A model generated the notes under the pieces. That model ran no database searches. It was not told the DNA's origin and saw only the letters and a program-made list of their open reading frames with translations. A stretch of DNA of 6,277 nucleotides, from assembly GCA_047619485.1 (NCBI GenBank), contig JBLHKE010000474.1, positions 1-6,277 on the forward strand, read 5' to 3'. The position numbers were made by a program, and so were the translations under genes. This DNA comes from JBLHKE01 sp047619485 (GTDB lineage: Bacteria > Verrucomicrobiota > Verrucomicrobiia > Verrucomicrobiales > DEV007). This document shows, one piece after another, positions 1 through 6,277 of this stretch (the first letter of the stretch is position 1; each line of letters starts with the position of its first letter).

Positions 1-2594
1 CGGCTCGTGTCATTACCGATGAAGCGGCAATTCCGGCTGGCTACGCCACCCCAGCCGGAGTTGCCGCAGAAGCTGAAACGGTTATTGAGAAGGATCGCCC
101 TCCTCACTGGCGGGCGTATTCCACCTTCTGATTTCGCGTGAAATGCAACGCCGGTCATATCGCTCCAGAGCACCTCATTGTCCTCCAGGATCACGTCCGC
201 AGCATTGATCAGGATCGCCGCCCCGCTGCTGTAGGCCGATGTATTGTTGTACATAAACCTGAATCCCTTAACTTTTGTGTGCGGCGCGCGCACCGCCAAC
301 ATCTGCGGCCGGTAGGGGATCTCCAAGTTGGTCGCGGGCGAGTTCGGGTCGGTGCCGTCTGGTAACTTCAAATACAATTCGTAGCGATGCCCCGAGAGCG
401 CTGGAGCACTCGGCGTCGCCAGCAGAAGGTGCCTGCCGTCCGCACCTGCCCGCTCGCCGAGAGCGATGACACCGCCACCCGCATCTTGCACACCGGTGAG
501 GTCGAGGACGTCGGCTTCGGGTGACGCGAGCGCGGCGATGATTTTCGCCACGAGCTCCTGCTGGGTGTCCCCGCTTCCATCCGCGCCCCCGAACACGTCG
601 CGCCCGTCTGAGAACCGGATGATGATGTTCCCAGCCGTCTCGCGGTAGTCGTCCCGGTCACTGAACTCGAACTTCTTTGACGAAGAGCCACGCTCGATCT
701 TGAATGTGTTGCCGTCCCTGAGACCACGCCCGCCAGAGGCCGGTACGAGCAACTCTAATTTCTCAGGTGAGTAGAATGAACCCTCCGGTAGTCTCGCCGG
801 ATCATTCTGTGTGAGATATCGTTTCCCTCGCCAGACCCCAGTCAGGGAGCCGATGTAAGCATCGCCATACTGGAGCAACCTCTCGCCATCTAGGTAGAGT
901 GATTGCGCGTTCAGATCGCGCCCATCTCGATCCGCCCGGAACAGCCCATCGCCAATAGACTCCCAGACGGGGAATTTCGCCGCCAGCGGATGCCCGGACG
1001 GCATCTCCTTGCGGACAGAGCCCTTGACTACCACACGACCTTCCGCACCGTCCCACGGCTCAGCTTCCAGGGTGATCCCTGGCCGCGTGATGTAGAGTTC
1101 CCCTGAGCGGCGATCCGTCAACGGAGTGTCCCCGTTGACCACGCGCTCGATCCCCTCAAAATACTCGCCGTGCCGCACGTAGATCCGCGACGGCCCAGCG
1201 GCGTCCTCGTGAACCACATCGAGCGCCTTGCCGATCGTAGCGAAAGGTCTGTCCTCACTACCATCGTTCACATCATCCCCGACCGGCGGGGCTGCCACAA
1301 AAAGTGTCGCAGCCGGATCCGGTGCAGCAAACCCTTCCCATCCAGCCCATCCAACCACTGGTAGTTGCTCGACCATCAAGGCGGCCAAGTCGGAGCTATC
1401 CAAAGCACCGCGGAGAAGTCGCAGATCGTCAATCGAACCATCGAAATAGCTGCCACTGCGACTGTAGCGCCGACCTACCCACAGCCGATTGAGCGGCGAG
1501 ACACCTCCATCTACGGCAACATCAGCAGCGTTTGCTGGTGGATCTGCGGGACTGTTCATCGCCATTTTCTCCCCAATTTTCTGGCCGTCGAGATACAGCC
1601 GCCCCACGCCGTCGGCATCACGGGTGAACGCGACGTGGTGCCACTGACTGTCGGTCACGACCGCAGTCACATCGTCACGCGGGACGAGTAAATCATAGGC
1701 ATGACCCGAACCACTCGAGTTGTACATCTTCGCGTAAAGACCACGGTAAGCCCCGCCACGCACACCGAACTCGACGAAGGGCGGCAGGGTCCAGCTGCCC
1801 TTCTGTAAGATCGCGTAATCATCATCCTCGCCATTCAGCGTCGCGTCCGGATGAAGATTGATCCACGCCGCCATGGTGAACGCACGCGCTGCTCCGGTAG
1901 GCGAGTCCAATCGCAAGTGCTGAGTCAACTCAACATCCATGTAGTCGTCGACGCCATCCAAGACGAGGCTTGAGCCTGCGCCAATTCCAGGTCCCCTGGT
2001 CGCCCCGTTTTTCAAAACCCCATCAGTTCCGTTCCCAGAACCCTCCTCCACTGCTGGATCGGTCAGAGTCACTTCGTCAAAAGACCATCGGGCGAAGTAT
2101 TCGCTGTCTTCAAATCCTCCATCGACACTCACCGCTAGGCGGAAGAACAAGGGCGTTGTCAAATCAGTCAGCTGCGCCTCAAGGCGCTCGATCTCACCAT
2201 CGACTGAGACCAACTGCAGCCCGACGGGGCTCGACCTCCAAGCAACAAGGTCCTCCGAAGTCTCAAGTCGTGCTCCAGCGACATGTTCGTGAGCGACTGA
2301 GCTACGCTCAATCCAGACCGTCACTCCACCCACCGAACGCTCGACCCCGATTGGAAACGGCTCGGCCTCGCTCGGGCTACATCCACAGTACCACTCCAAG
2401 AGGTTCGGCACTCCATCGGCGTCTGGATCAGCCATCGGATGCTGATTGTCGGTAGAAAGTGGATAATTGGAAGCCGCCCACACCTCATATGGCGCGGCAT
2501 TCGAACACAGAGGCAATCCAATCACAACCGCCATCAGGACTCCTACACTAGAAGTCCGGTGAGTACGGGCAATTCGGTGTAGAGAGGGAATCAT
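1..2594 (-). CDS. Secreted LamG / DUF1565-like / right-handed beta-helix protein, N-terminal 864 residues (C-terminus off window)
   Basis: An open frame runs from ATG at 2594 to the left edge (864 codons) without a stop, so the 3' end is missing. Residues 1-34 form a signal peptide: Arg/His-rich start, hydrophobic VGVLMAVVIGLPL, likely cleavage near SNAA-P. Residues 56-67 (DPDADG..N..E) resemble a calcium-binding loop, and about 85-155 form the 'TSEDLVAW ... FFRL' module typical of verrucomicrobial exoproteins. Residues about 168-405 are a LamG/concanavalin-A-like sandwich (LVLDGVDDYMDV, FTMAAWINL, WHHVAFTRD, GRLYLDGQ, FDGSIDDLRLL). Residues 430-461 (GDDVNDGSEDRPFATI) match the DUF1565 style that opens beta-helix proteins, and 770-864 show helix-coil strands (VKGFRF, VILEDNEV, AILLNNRF, NCRFIGND). 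The protein is exported and probably binds or acts on a polysaccharide. Lyase, epimerase or hydrolase activity cannot be decided because the catalytic part of the helix is not in view. The Shine-Dalgarno is weak (GAAG only). Confidence 0.9.
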   Translation of the reverse strand, partial: MIPSLHRIARTHRTSSVGVLMAVVIGLPLCSNAAPYEVWAASNYPLSTDNQHPMADPDADGVPNLLEWYCGCSPSEAEPFPIGVERSVGGVTVWIERSSVAHEHVAGARLETSEDLVAWRSSPVGLQLVSVDGEIERLEAQLTDLTTPLFFRLAVSVDGGFEDSEYFARWSFDEVTLTDPAVEEGSGNGTDGVLKNGATRGPGIGAGSSLVLDGVDDYMDVELTQHLRLDSPTGAARAFTMAAWINLHPDATLNGEDDDYAILQKGSWTLPPFVEFGVRGGAYRGLYAKMYNSSGSGHAYDLLVPRDDVTAVVTDSQWHHVAFTRDADGVGRLYLDGQKIGEKMAMNSPADPPANAADVAVDGGVSPLNRLWVGRRYSRSGSYFDGSIDDLRLLRGALDSSDLAALMVEQLPVVGWAGWEGFAAPDPAATLFVAAPPVGDDVNDGSEDRPFATIGKALDVVHEDAAGPSRIYVRHGEYFEGIERVVNGDTPLTDRRSGELYITRPGITLEAEPWDGAEGRVVVKGSVRKEMPSGHPLAAKFPVWESIGDGLFRADRDGRDLNAQSLYLDGERLLQYGDAYIGSLTGVWRGKRYLTQNDPARLPEGSFYSPEKLELLVPASGGRGLRDGNTFKIERGSSSKKFEFSDRDDYRETAGNIIIRFSDGRDVFGGADGSGDTQQELVAKIIAALASPEADVLDLTGVQDAGGGVIALGERAGADGRHLLLATPSAPALSGHRYELYLKLPDGTDPNSPATNLEIPYRPQMLAVRAPHTKVKGFRFMYNNTSAYSSGAAILINAADVILEDNEVLWSDMTGVAFHAKSEGGIRPPVRRAILLNNRFSFCGNSGWGGVASRNCRFIGNDTS
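32..59. repeat. Perfect 9-bp inverted repeat with 10-base loop inside the beta-helix coding region
   Basis: TCCGGCTGG at 32-40 is the exact reverse complement of CCAGCCGGA at 51-59, separated by ten bases. It lies inside the leftward gene over codons for the segment NSGWGGVASRN, with no T-run on either side, so it is not a typical intrinsic terminator. It may be a coding coincidence or a short mRNA hairpin. Confidence 0.35.
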
Positions 2595-2774
2595 GGTCTT
2601 CGAAGGTACCAACCGCCCGATTCTGAAGCAAGTGAACTTTCAGATGACCTCCCCCTGTATACGGGATCGCCACCACGATCTACCGCGCTACCGAAAATCG
2701 GTTGCCTCAGCGGTCGCCAGTGCTGAAGGTGGCGCGCCGGGAGTACGACGACCACCGTGCCACCGCCCCACCCA
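2595..2774. other. Divergent intergenic region, no convincing element
   Basis: This stretch separates the leftward secreted-protein gene from the rightward glycan genes, so promoters for both should lie here or inside the ends of the genes. I see no strong sigma70-type pair in either direction. The best leftward candidates are a TATACA at 2661-2656 without a good -35 box, and TTGCTT (2631-2626) spaced 17 bases from TACCTT (2608-2603), which would leave a very short leader. No hairpin followed by a T-run, no tRNA and no clear operator repeat was found. The palindrome GTATAC at 2657-2662 is only six bases long. Confidence 0.5.
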
Positions 2775-3890
2775 ATGTCAGACCGTAGGAAATGCGACCT
2801 TCTCCTGGTCGGCCAGACTCCACCACCCTACCACGGCCAAGCCGTGGTAACGGCAATGCTCTTCGAGCACAACTGGCAAACCCTCGATGTCGAGACGCTC
2901 AGGATGGCTTACAGCGACTCCCTGGACTCCGTAGGAAAAGCCTCAGTCGCCAAGATCTTCCACCTCTTCGAACTGGTCTTGCAAACCTGGAAGCTGGCGC
3001 TGACCAAGCGACCGACGACGCTCTACTACCTACCGGCCAGTGCCAATCGAACACCAGTCATCCGCGACATCATTTACCTGTTGCTCGTCCGCTGGTGCTT
3101 CCGGCGCAAGGTGTTCCACTATCACGCGGGCGGCCTACCTGAGTTTCTCGCCGAGGCGGGCATACTCGGTAAGCTCGGCCGGCTCGCCTATCGCGGCGCC
3201 GATGTCAGCATCGAGATCTGTGAGACTGACCTGCCACCGGCGCAGGCCTTCGGTGCCCGGCGGCGCGCCATCGTCCCCAACGGCCTAGACGTCAACATCC
3301 TCCCCCGCCAACGCGCCGCCAACGCCCCCTGCCGCATCCTCTTCGTCGGTGGCCTCAACGAGGGCAAGGGTATCCTCGAAATCCTCAAAACCGCACGCGC
3401 CCTGCGCGAGAGAGAGTCACCGGAGTTCGAGATGCTCCTCGTCGGCGCCTGGGCCTCTGGTGAGTTCGAGGCGGAAGCGACGGCCTACATCGAGGAACAC
3501 CAGCTCGGGGAGCTCGTGGCCTTCGGCGGCGTATTGAAAGGCGATGACAAGTGGCAGGCCTACGCCGACGCCGACGTGTTTTTCTTCCCCTCGCACTACG
3601 CATCCGAGAACTTCCCGCTAGTGCTGATCGAGGCAATGGCCTGCGGGCTCCCGATCGTCTCGACTAACTGGCGCGGGATCCCGCAACTGGTCGACGGGAG
3701 TGGCTGCGCCACGCTCTGCGAGCCGCGCTCGACCGGGGAGTTCGCTGATGCCATCGGGGCGTTGCTGTCGGACCAAGCGCTCCGCGAGCAAATGGGCAAA
3801 CGCTCTCGAAACCACTACGCGGACCACTTCACCGAGGCGAAATTCATCTCGACGATGGAGGAGATCTTCACCGGAGTATGCCAGTGTTAG
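2775..3890 (+). CDS. Glycosyltransferase family 4 (GT-B fold), polysaccharide biosynthesis
   Basis: A 371-residue protein, normal length for GT4 enzymes, which transfer a sugar from a nucleotide donor with retention of configuration, usually at the cytoplasmic face of the membrane. The N-terminal domain opens with a first beta strand and glycine loop, LLLVGQTPPPYHGQAV (about 9-24), typical of capsule and O-antigen GT4s. The C-terminal donor domain shows VPNGLD (167-172), FVGGLNEGKGI (about 190-200, with the donor-phosphate Lys198) and a canonical EX7E motif, E278 and E286, in ENFPLVLIEAMACGLP. There is no signal peptide or clear membrane helix. ATG 2775 is chosen because it starts seven residues before the first strand. 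An in-frame GTG at 2757 would add six residues (V/M-PPPHP) and has GGAG at 2740-2743, 13 bases upstream; an in-frame stop at 2724 rules out anything longer. ATG 2775 itself has no Shine-Dalgarno. Sugar and linkage cannot be told. Confidence 0.93.
   Translation: MSDRRKCDLLLVGQTPPPYHGQAVVTAMLFEHNWQTLDVETLRMAYSDSLDSVGKASVAKIFHLFELVLQTWKLALTKRPTTLYYLPASANRTPVIRDIIYLLLVRWCFRRKVFHYHAGGLPEFLAEAGILGKLGRLAYRGADVSIEICETDLPPAQAFGARRRAIVPNGLDVNILPRQRAANAPCRILFVGGLNEGKGILEILKTARALRERESPEFEMLLVGAWASGEFEAEATAYIEEHQLGELVAFGGVLKGDDKWQAYADADVFFFPSHYASENFPLVLIEAMACGLPIVSTNWRGIPQLVDGSGCATLCEPRSTGEFADAIGALLSDQALREQMGKRSRNHYADHFTEAKFISTMEEIFTGVCQC
3859..3890 (+). promoter_or_regulatory. Translational coupling overlap, GT4 gene to kinase-like gene
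   Basis: The ATG of the kinase-like gene (3878) precedes the TAG of the glycosyltransferase (3888-3890), giving a 13-base overlap in a different frame. A GAGGAG run at 3859-3864 lies 13 bases before the ATG, rather far for a Shine-Dalgarno. The GGAG at 3873-3876 ends only one base before the ATG and is too close. Re-initiation by ribosomes finishing the upstream gene is therefore the likely mode of translation. Confidence 0.5.
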
Positions 3891-5176
3891 CGAATTCATC
3901 TACCCGCAAGAAATTCCTCCACGCCTACCTCTCGAAACTGGAATCGAGTGGAATCCGTGCGGTCGTCCTGCATTCCTATGAGGACTTGCCTGGCCCAGAT
4001 GATCACGACATCGACATCGCCACCGACTCCGGGAATCTCGAGCGTGCCCTCGAGCTCCAAGTGGATGTCGCCGCAGAACACGGCTGGCAACTTGTGCAGA
4101 GCCTGCGACACGAGATCACCGCCTCCTACCGCGTCCTCGCCAGCATCGACAACCCCCTCCAATCGCTCAAACTCGACCTATGCTCGCACTACATGGCGCT
4201 TGGTCGTCAAATCATCACCGCCGAGGAGCTGCTCGAAGGCTCAGGCCATCACCACGCCATCCCGATCCCACAAGCCCGCAACGAGTTTGCCTACCTGCTA
4301 GCAAAAGCCTTCGTCAAAGCCAAGCCCGCGACGGCCGTCTTGCCGAGACTCGCCGAACTCCACCAGATCGATGCGCCCGGCTGCGATCAGGTGGTGTCGC
4401 GCTTCACTGACCGGGCCAAGTTTTCAGAACTCAACTCCGCGGCGGTGACCGAAGACAATTACTTTTCCCGTCGCCGCGAGAAGTTCTACGCAAAGCACCC
4501 GGTCGCCAGCCACGCGAAAGAATTCTTCCGCAAGCTGCGCCGCTTCCGCCGCCCGACCGGCGCCATGCTCGTCGTCCTCGGCCCGGATGGTGCCGGGAAG
4601 AGCACTGTCATCAACGCGCTCGAATCGGGCCTAGCCCCATTCTTCCGCCGCTACCGCTACATCCACTTCCGCCCCGGCTTCGGCGACGCCGCAAGCGGGG
4701 GCAGCACCGGCAAACCAAACACCGACCCGCACGGCCAGAAACCACGCAGTCTCCCATCCAGCTGGCTCAAGGTCGGCTACTACACCGCCGACTACATTTC
4801 CAGCTACGCGAGGACGCTGCGCACACAGCTCGCGGCATCGACCCTCATTATTTTCGACCGCTACTACCAAGACCTCCTCGTCGACCCTAAACGATTCCGC
4901 CTGTGCGGCTGCGAGCTACTTTTAAAACTGCTAGCCCCGCTCATCCCAAAACCGATGCTCTACCTCGTGCTCGACGCCGAACCGGAAGCGATCCACGCAC
5001 GCAAACCAGAACTCCCACTCGAGGAACTCACCCGACAGCGCGAGATCTTCCGACAATTCGCGCAGAGCGAACACCGCGCGGTGATCATCCCCACCGGCGG
5101 CGACGAAACCGAAACTCTAACATTCGCACTAAAAACCGTCGTCAGAAAAATCGCCGAGAGGGAGACCGAGCGATGA
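3878..5176 (+). CDS. Nucleotidyltransferase-like domain fused to thymidylate-kinase-like P-loop kinase
   Basis: A 432-residue protein about twice the length of ordinary thymidylate kinase. The C-terminal half (about 228-428) has a Walker A loop, VVLGPDGAGKST (K241, S242), a DRY motif in FDRYYQDLLVDPKRF (D327-R328-Y329), and a LVLDAEPEAIHARK strand-helix (about 363-376) like the TMPK segment after the DRY helix. Residues 281-290 (NTDPHGQKPR) and the 'DRYYQDLLVDPKR' wording identify the TMPK-like family found in polysaccharide loci rather than housekeeping Tmk. The N-terminal half (about 25-125) looks like a minimal nucleotidyltransferase: LHSYEDLPG, then DHDIDIA (D44, D46), then a possible third carboxylate, D100, in LKLDLC. 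The usual Gly-Ser helix-cap motif is not evident, so that domain may be inactive. ATG 3878 lies inside the end of the upstream glycosyltransferase gene (13-base overlap), which suggests coupled translation. The substrate is unknown; phosphorylation of a sugar, nucleotide or lipid-linked intermediate is possible. Confidence 0.87.
   Translation: MPVLANSSTRKKFLHAYLSKLESSGIRAVVLHSYEDLPGPDDHDIDIATDSGNLERALELQVDVAAEHGWQLVQSLRHEITASYRVLASIDNPLQSLKLDLCSHYMALGRQIITAEELLEGSGHHHAIPIPQARNEFAYLLAKAFVKAKPATAVLPRLAELHQIDAPGCDQVVSRFTDRAKFSELNSAAVTEDNYFSRRREKFYAKHPVASHAKEFFRKLRRFRRPTGAMLVVLGPDGAGKSTVINALESGLAPFFRRYRYIHFRPGFGDAASGGSTGKPNTDPHGQKPRSLPSSWLKVGYYTADYISSYARTLRTQLAASTLIIFDRYYQDLLVDPKRFRLCGCELLLKLLAPLIPKPMLYLVLDAEPEAIHARKPELPLEELTRQREIFRQFAQSEHRAVIIPTGGDETETLTFALKTVVRKIAERETER
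5161..5176 (+). promoter_or_regulatory. RBS and ATGA stop/start overlap of second glycosyltransferase
   Basis: GGAG at 5161-5164, within the purine run GAGAGGGAG (5156-5164), lies eight bases before the ATG at 5173. It is the clearest Shine-Dalgarno in the window. The start codon shares ATGA with the TGA stop of the kinase-like gene (5174-5176). Together these fix the start and point to coupled translation in one transcript. Confidence 0.75.
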
Positions 5177-6277
5177 GCGATACGAAACGCCTGAGGGCTC
5201 TGATCTCCGCCTACGCCTGCAATCCCGCGGAAGGCTCCGAAAACGCCGTCGGCTGGCGCTGGGGGATGGAGATGGCCAAGCACCACGACGTCACCGTCCT
5301 GACCCGCGCCAACAACCGCGCCGACATCGAGGCTGCCGTCGCCAAACTCCCCGCAGAGACACCGCGCCCAAACTTTGCCTACCATGACCTCGGCGCATTC
5401 CTCCAGCGGGTGAAAAAAATTCGCGGGCTCAACCAGTGGTACTACCTCTGCTGGCAGAGAGGCGCACGCAAGACGGTGAGCAGACTCAACGCCGCGACGC
5501 CATTTGATCTCCTCCACCACGCCACCTACGCAGCCTACCGCTACCGCACCGCTCTAGACGGCCACGGTGTTTCCGTGCTGTGGGGGCCAGTTGGTGGAGC
5601 CGAGCGTGTCCCGTGGAAGTTGCTACGCCTCGACAGCAAATGGAGCTTCTTCAGCGAAGCCACACGCAACCTCATCAACGCCCTCCAGCAAGTCCCGTTC
5701 CTCGGGCTGATGCCCAAGAGCGCCTGGAGCGAAGGCGTCCTCGTATCGACCCCCGAAACCGAGGAGAAACTCGCCAGCCGTGGGATAAAGGCGACCCTTT
5801 TCCCCGCCATCGGTCTCGACCTCCCAGATTCGCTACCGCTGCCCCGCAAGCACGCGCGCGGTACACCTCTAAAAATCATCTATGTCGGCAATCTCCTCTT
5901 CCTCAAAGGCCTCCACCTCGCGCTCGAGGGTCTCGCCGACTGCGAGTTCGACTTCCACCTGACGATTGTCGGCGACGGCATCTACGGGAAAACTCTGCGT
6001 CGCATCGCCTCACGCGCCGGACTGGAAGACAAGGTCACGTTCACCGGTCGCGTGCCGATGGGAGAGGTCGAGTCCCATCTGCAGGCCGCCGATATCTTCC
6101 TATTCCCAAGCCTGCACGACAGCGGCGGCTTGGCATTGATCGAGGCCATGTCCATCGGCCTGCCAGCCGTCTGCCTCGACTGCGGCGGCCCAGCCGTCGC
6201 CGTCGATGACACCTGCGGCATCAAGGTCATTGTCGACACCGGGCCATCGATTCGACAAGGCATCGCCAAAGCCCTCC
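5173..6277 (+). CDS. Glycosyltransferase family 4 (GT-B fold), 3'-truncated by window edge
   Basis: The frame is open from ATG 5173 to the right edge, giving 368 residues; probably only a short C-terminal piece is missing. The N-terminus, SAYACNPAEGSENAVGWRW (about 12-30), is the hallmark of a GT4 subgroup common in exopolysaccharide loci, followed by WGPVGG (137-142). The donor-binding domain has FPAIGLD (210-216), YVGNLLFLKGL (237-247, with phosphate-contacting Lys245), LTIVGDG (263-269) and FPSLHDSGGLALIEAM. The EX7E position reads D316-x7-E324, so Asp replaces the first Glu. From memory, HDSGG is usual in this subgroup, so this need not mean loss of activity. The expected role is cytoplasmic sugar transfer to a growing glycan. 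It overlaps the kinase-like gene by four bases and has a good ribosome site. It shares only fold-level motifs with the first glycosyltransferase, so it probably makes a different linkage. Confidence 0.92.
   Translation, partial: MSDTKRLRALISAYACNPAEGSENAVGWRWGMEMAKHHDVTVLTRANNRADIEAAVAKLPAETPRPNFAYHDLGAFLQRVKKIRGLNQWYYLCWQRGARKTVSRLNAATPFDLLHHATYAAYRYRTALDGHGVSVLWGPVGGAERVPWKLLRLDSKWSFFSEATRNLINALQQVPFLGLMPKSAWSEGVLVSTPETEEKLASRGIKATLFPAIGLDLPDSLPLPRKHARGTPLKIIYVGNLLFLKGLHLALEGLADCEFDFHLTIVGDGIYGKTLRRIASRAGLEDKVTFTGRVPMGEVESHLQAADIFLFPSLHDSGGLALIEAMSIGLPAVCLDCGGPAVAVDDTCGIKVIVDTGPSIRQGIAKAL

Noticed and set aside
368..727. 119-codon minus-strand frame
   Set aside because: It overlaps the long minus-strand gene in another frame. 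Its translation is low-complexity Ser/Arg-rich, while the long frame keeps coherent protein sequence through this stretch.
1970..2455. 161-codon plus-strand frame
   Set aside because: It lies antisense to the N-terminal module and LamG start of the secreted protein. Its Arg/Pro/Ser-rich translation has no recognisable domain, whereas the minus frame reads as clear family motifs.
2603..2661. Leftward promoter candidates (TTGCTT-17-TACCTT; isolated TATACA)
   Set aside because: Each matches the sigma70 consensus poorly: the first has a weak -10 and would leave a leader of only a few bases, and the second has no -35 box at correct spacing.
2593..2850. 85-codon plus-strand frame spanning the intergenic region
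   Set aside because: It has no Shine-Dalgarno, no recognisable motif and runs into the glycosyltransferase gene out of frame. It starts at the ATG created by the overlapping CATG at the leftward gene's start.
4580..4606. Calling the kinase-like gene tmk (dTMP kinase)
   Set aside because: The P-loop and DRY motifs are shared, but the extra N-terminal domain, the NTDPHGQ segment and the glycan-operon context fit the polysaccharide-locus family instead.
4960..5520. 186-codon minus-strand frame
   Set aside because: It is antisense to the end of the kinase-like gene and the start of the second glycosyltransferase. It has no domain, and GC-rich DNA readily gives such open antisense frames.
5580..6209. 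209-codon plus-strand frame
   Set aside because: It is an out-of-frame reading of the second glycosyltransferase, rich in Arg and Pro, while the GT4 donor-domain motifs lie in the frame starting at 5173.
1..6277. CRISPR array, tRNA/rRNA, insertion sequence or phage genes
   Set aside because: No regularly spaced direct repeats, no cloverleaf or rRNA-like stretches, no terminal inverted repeats and no transposase, integrase or phage-like reading frame were seen.

Overview
The window looks like a chromosomal piece of a Verrucomicrobiota bacterium, with the marine Opitutae/Puniceicoccales type as my best guess. The main clue is in the leftward gene. Its secreted protein begins with a signal peptide, then a DPDADG-x-x-N-x-x-E calcium-loop-like motif, then a 'TSEDLVAW ... 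FFRL' module. That combination is very common in large verrucomicrobial exoproteins. DNA is moderately GC-rich. The assignment rests on protein style, not on a marker gene.

Left region (1-2594, minus strand): one uninterrupted frame of 864 codons with no stop, running off the left edge. It encodes the N-terminal part of a large secreted modular protein: signal peptide, verrucomicrobial N-terminal module, LamG/concanavalin-A-like domain, DUF1565-like segment, an unusual inserted segment, and the start of a right-handed parallel beta-helix. It is easy to miss because its 3' end lies outside the window.

Centre (2595-2774): a short divergent intergenic region without a convincing promoter, terminator or RNA gene.

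Right region (2775-6277, plus strand): three tightly packed genes in one probable operon. They are a GT-B family 4 glycosyltransferase, a 432-residue protein joining a nucleotidyltransferase-like N-terminal region to a thymidylate-kinase-like P-loop domain, and a second family 4 glycosyltransferase cut by the right edge. Overlaps of 13 and 4 bases suggest translational coupling.

Taken together, the plus-strand genes look like part of a surface or extracellular polysaccharide (or glycoconjugate) biosynthesis locus. The glycosyltransferases would add sugars from nucleotide donors on the cytoplasmic side. The fused kinase-like protein is a recurrent but functionally unassigned companion in such loci. 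The divergent secreted beta-helix protein could bind or modify a polysaccharide, but a link to this operon is only inferred from position. The most notable items are the nucleotidyltransferase-like/kinase fusion and the domain architecture of the secreted protein.
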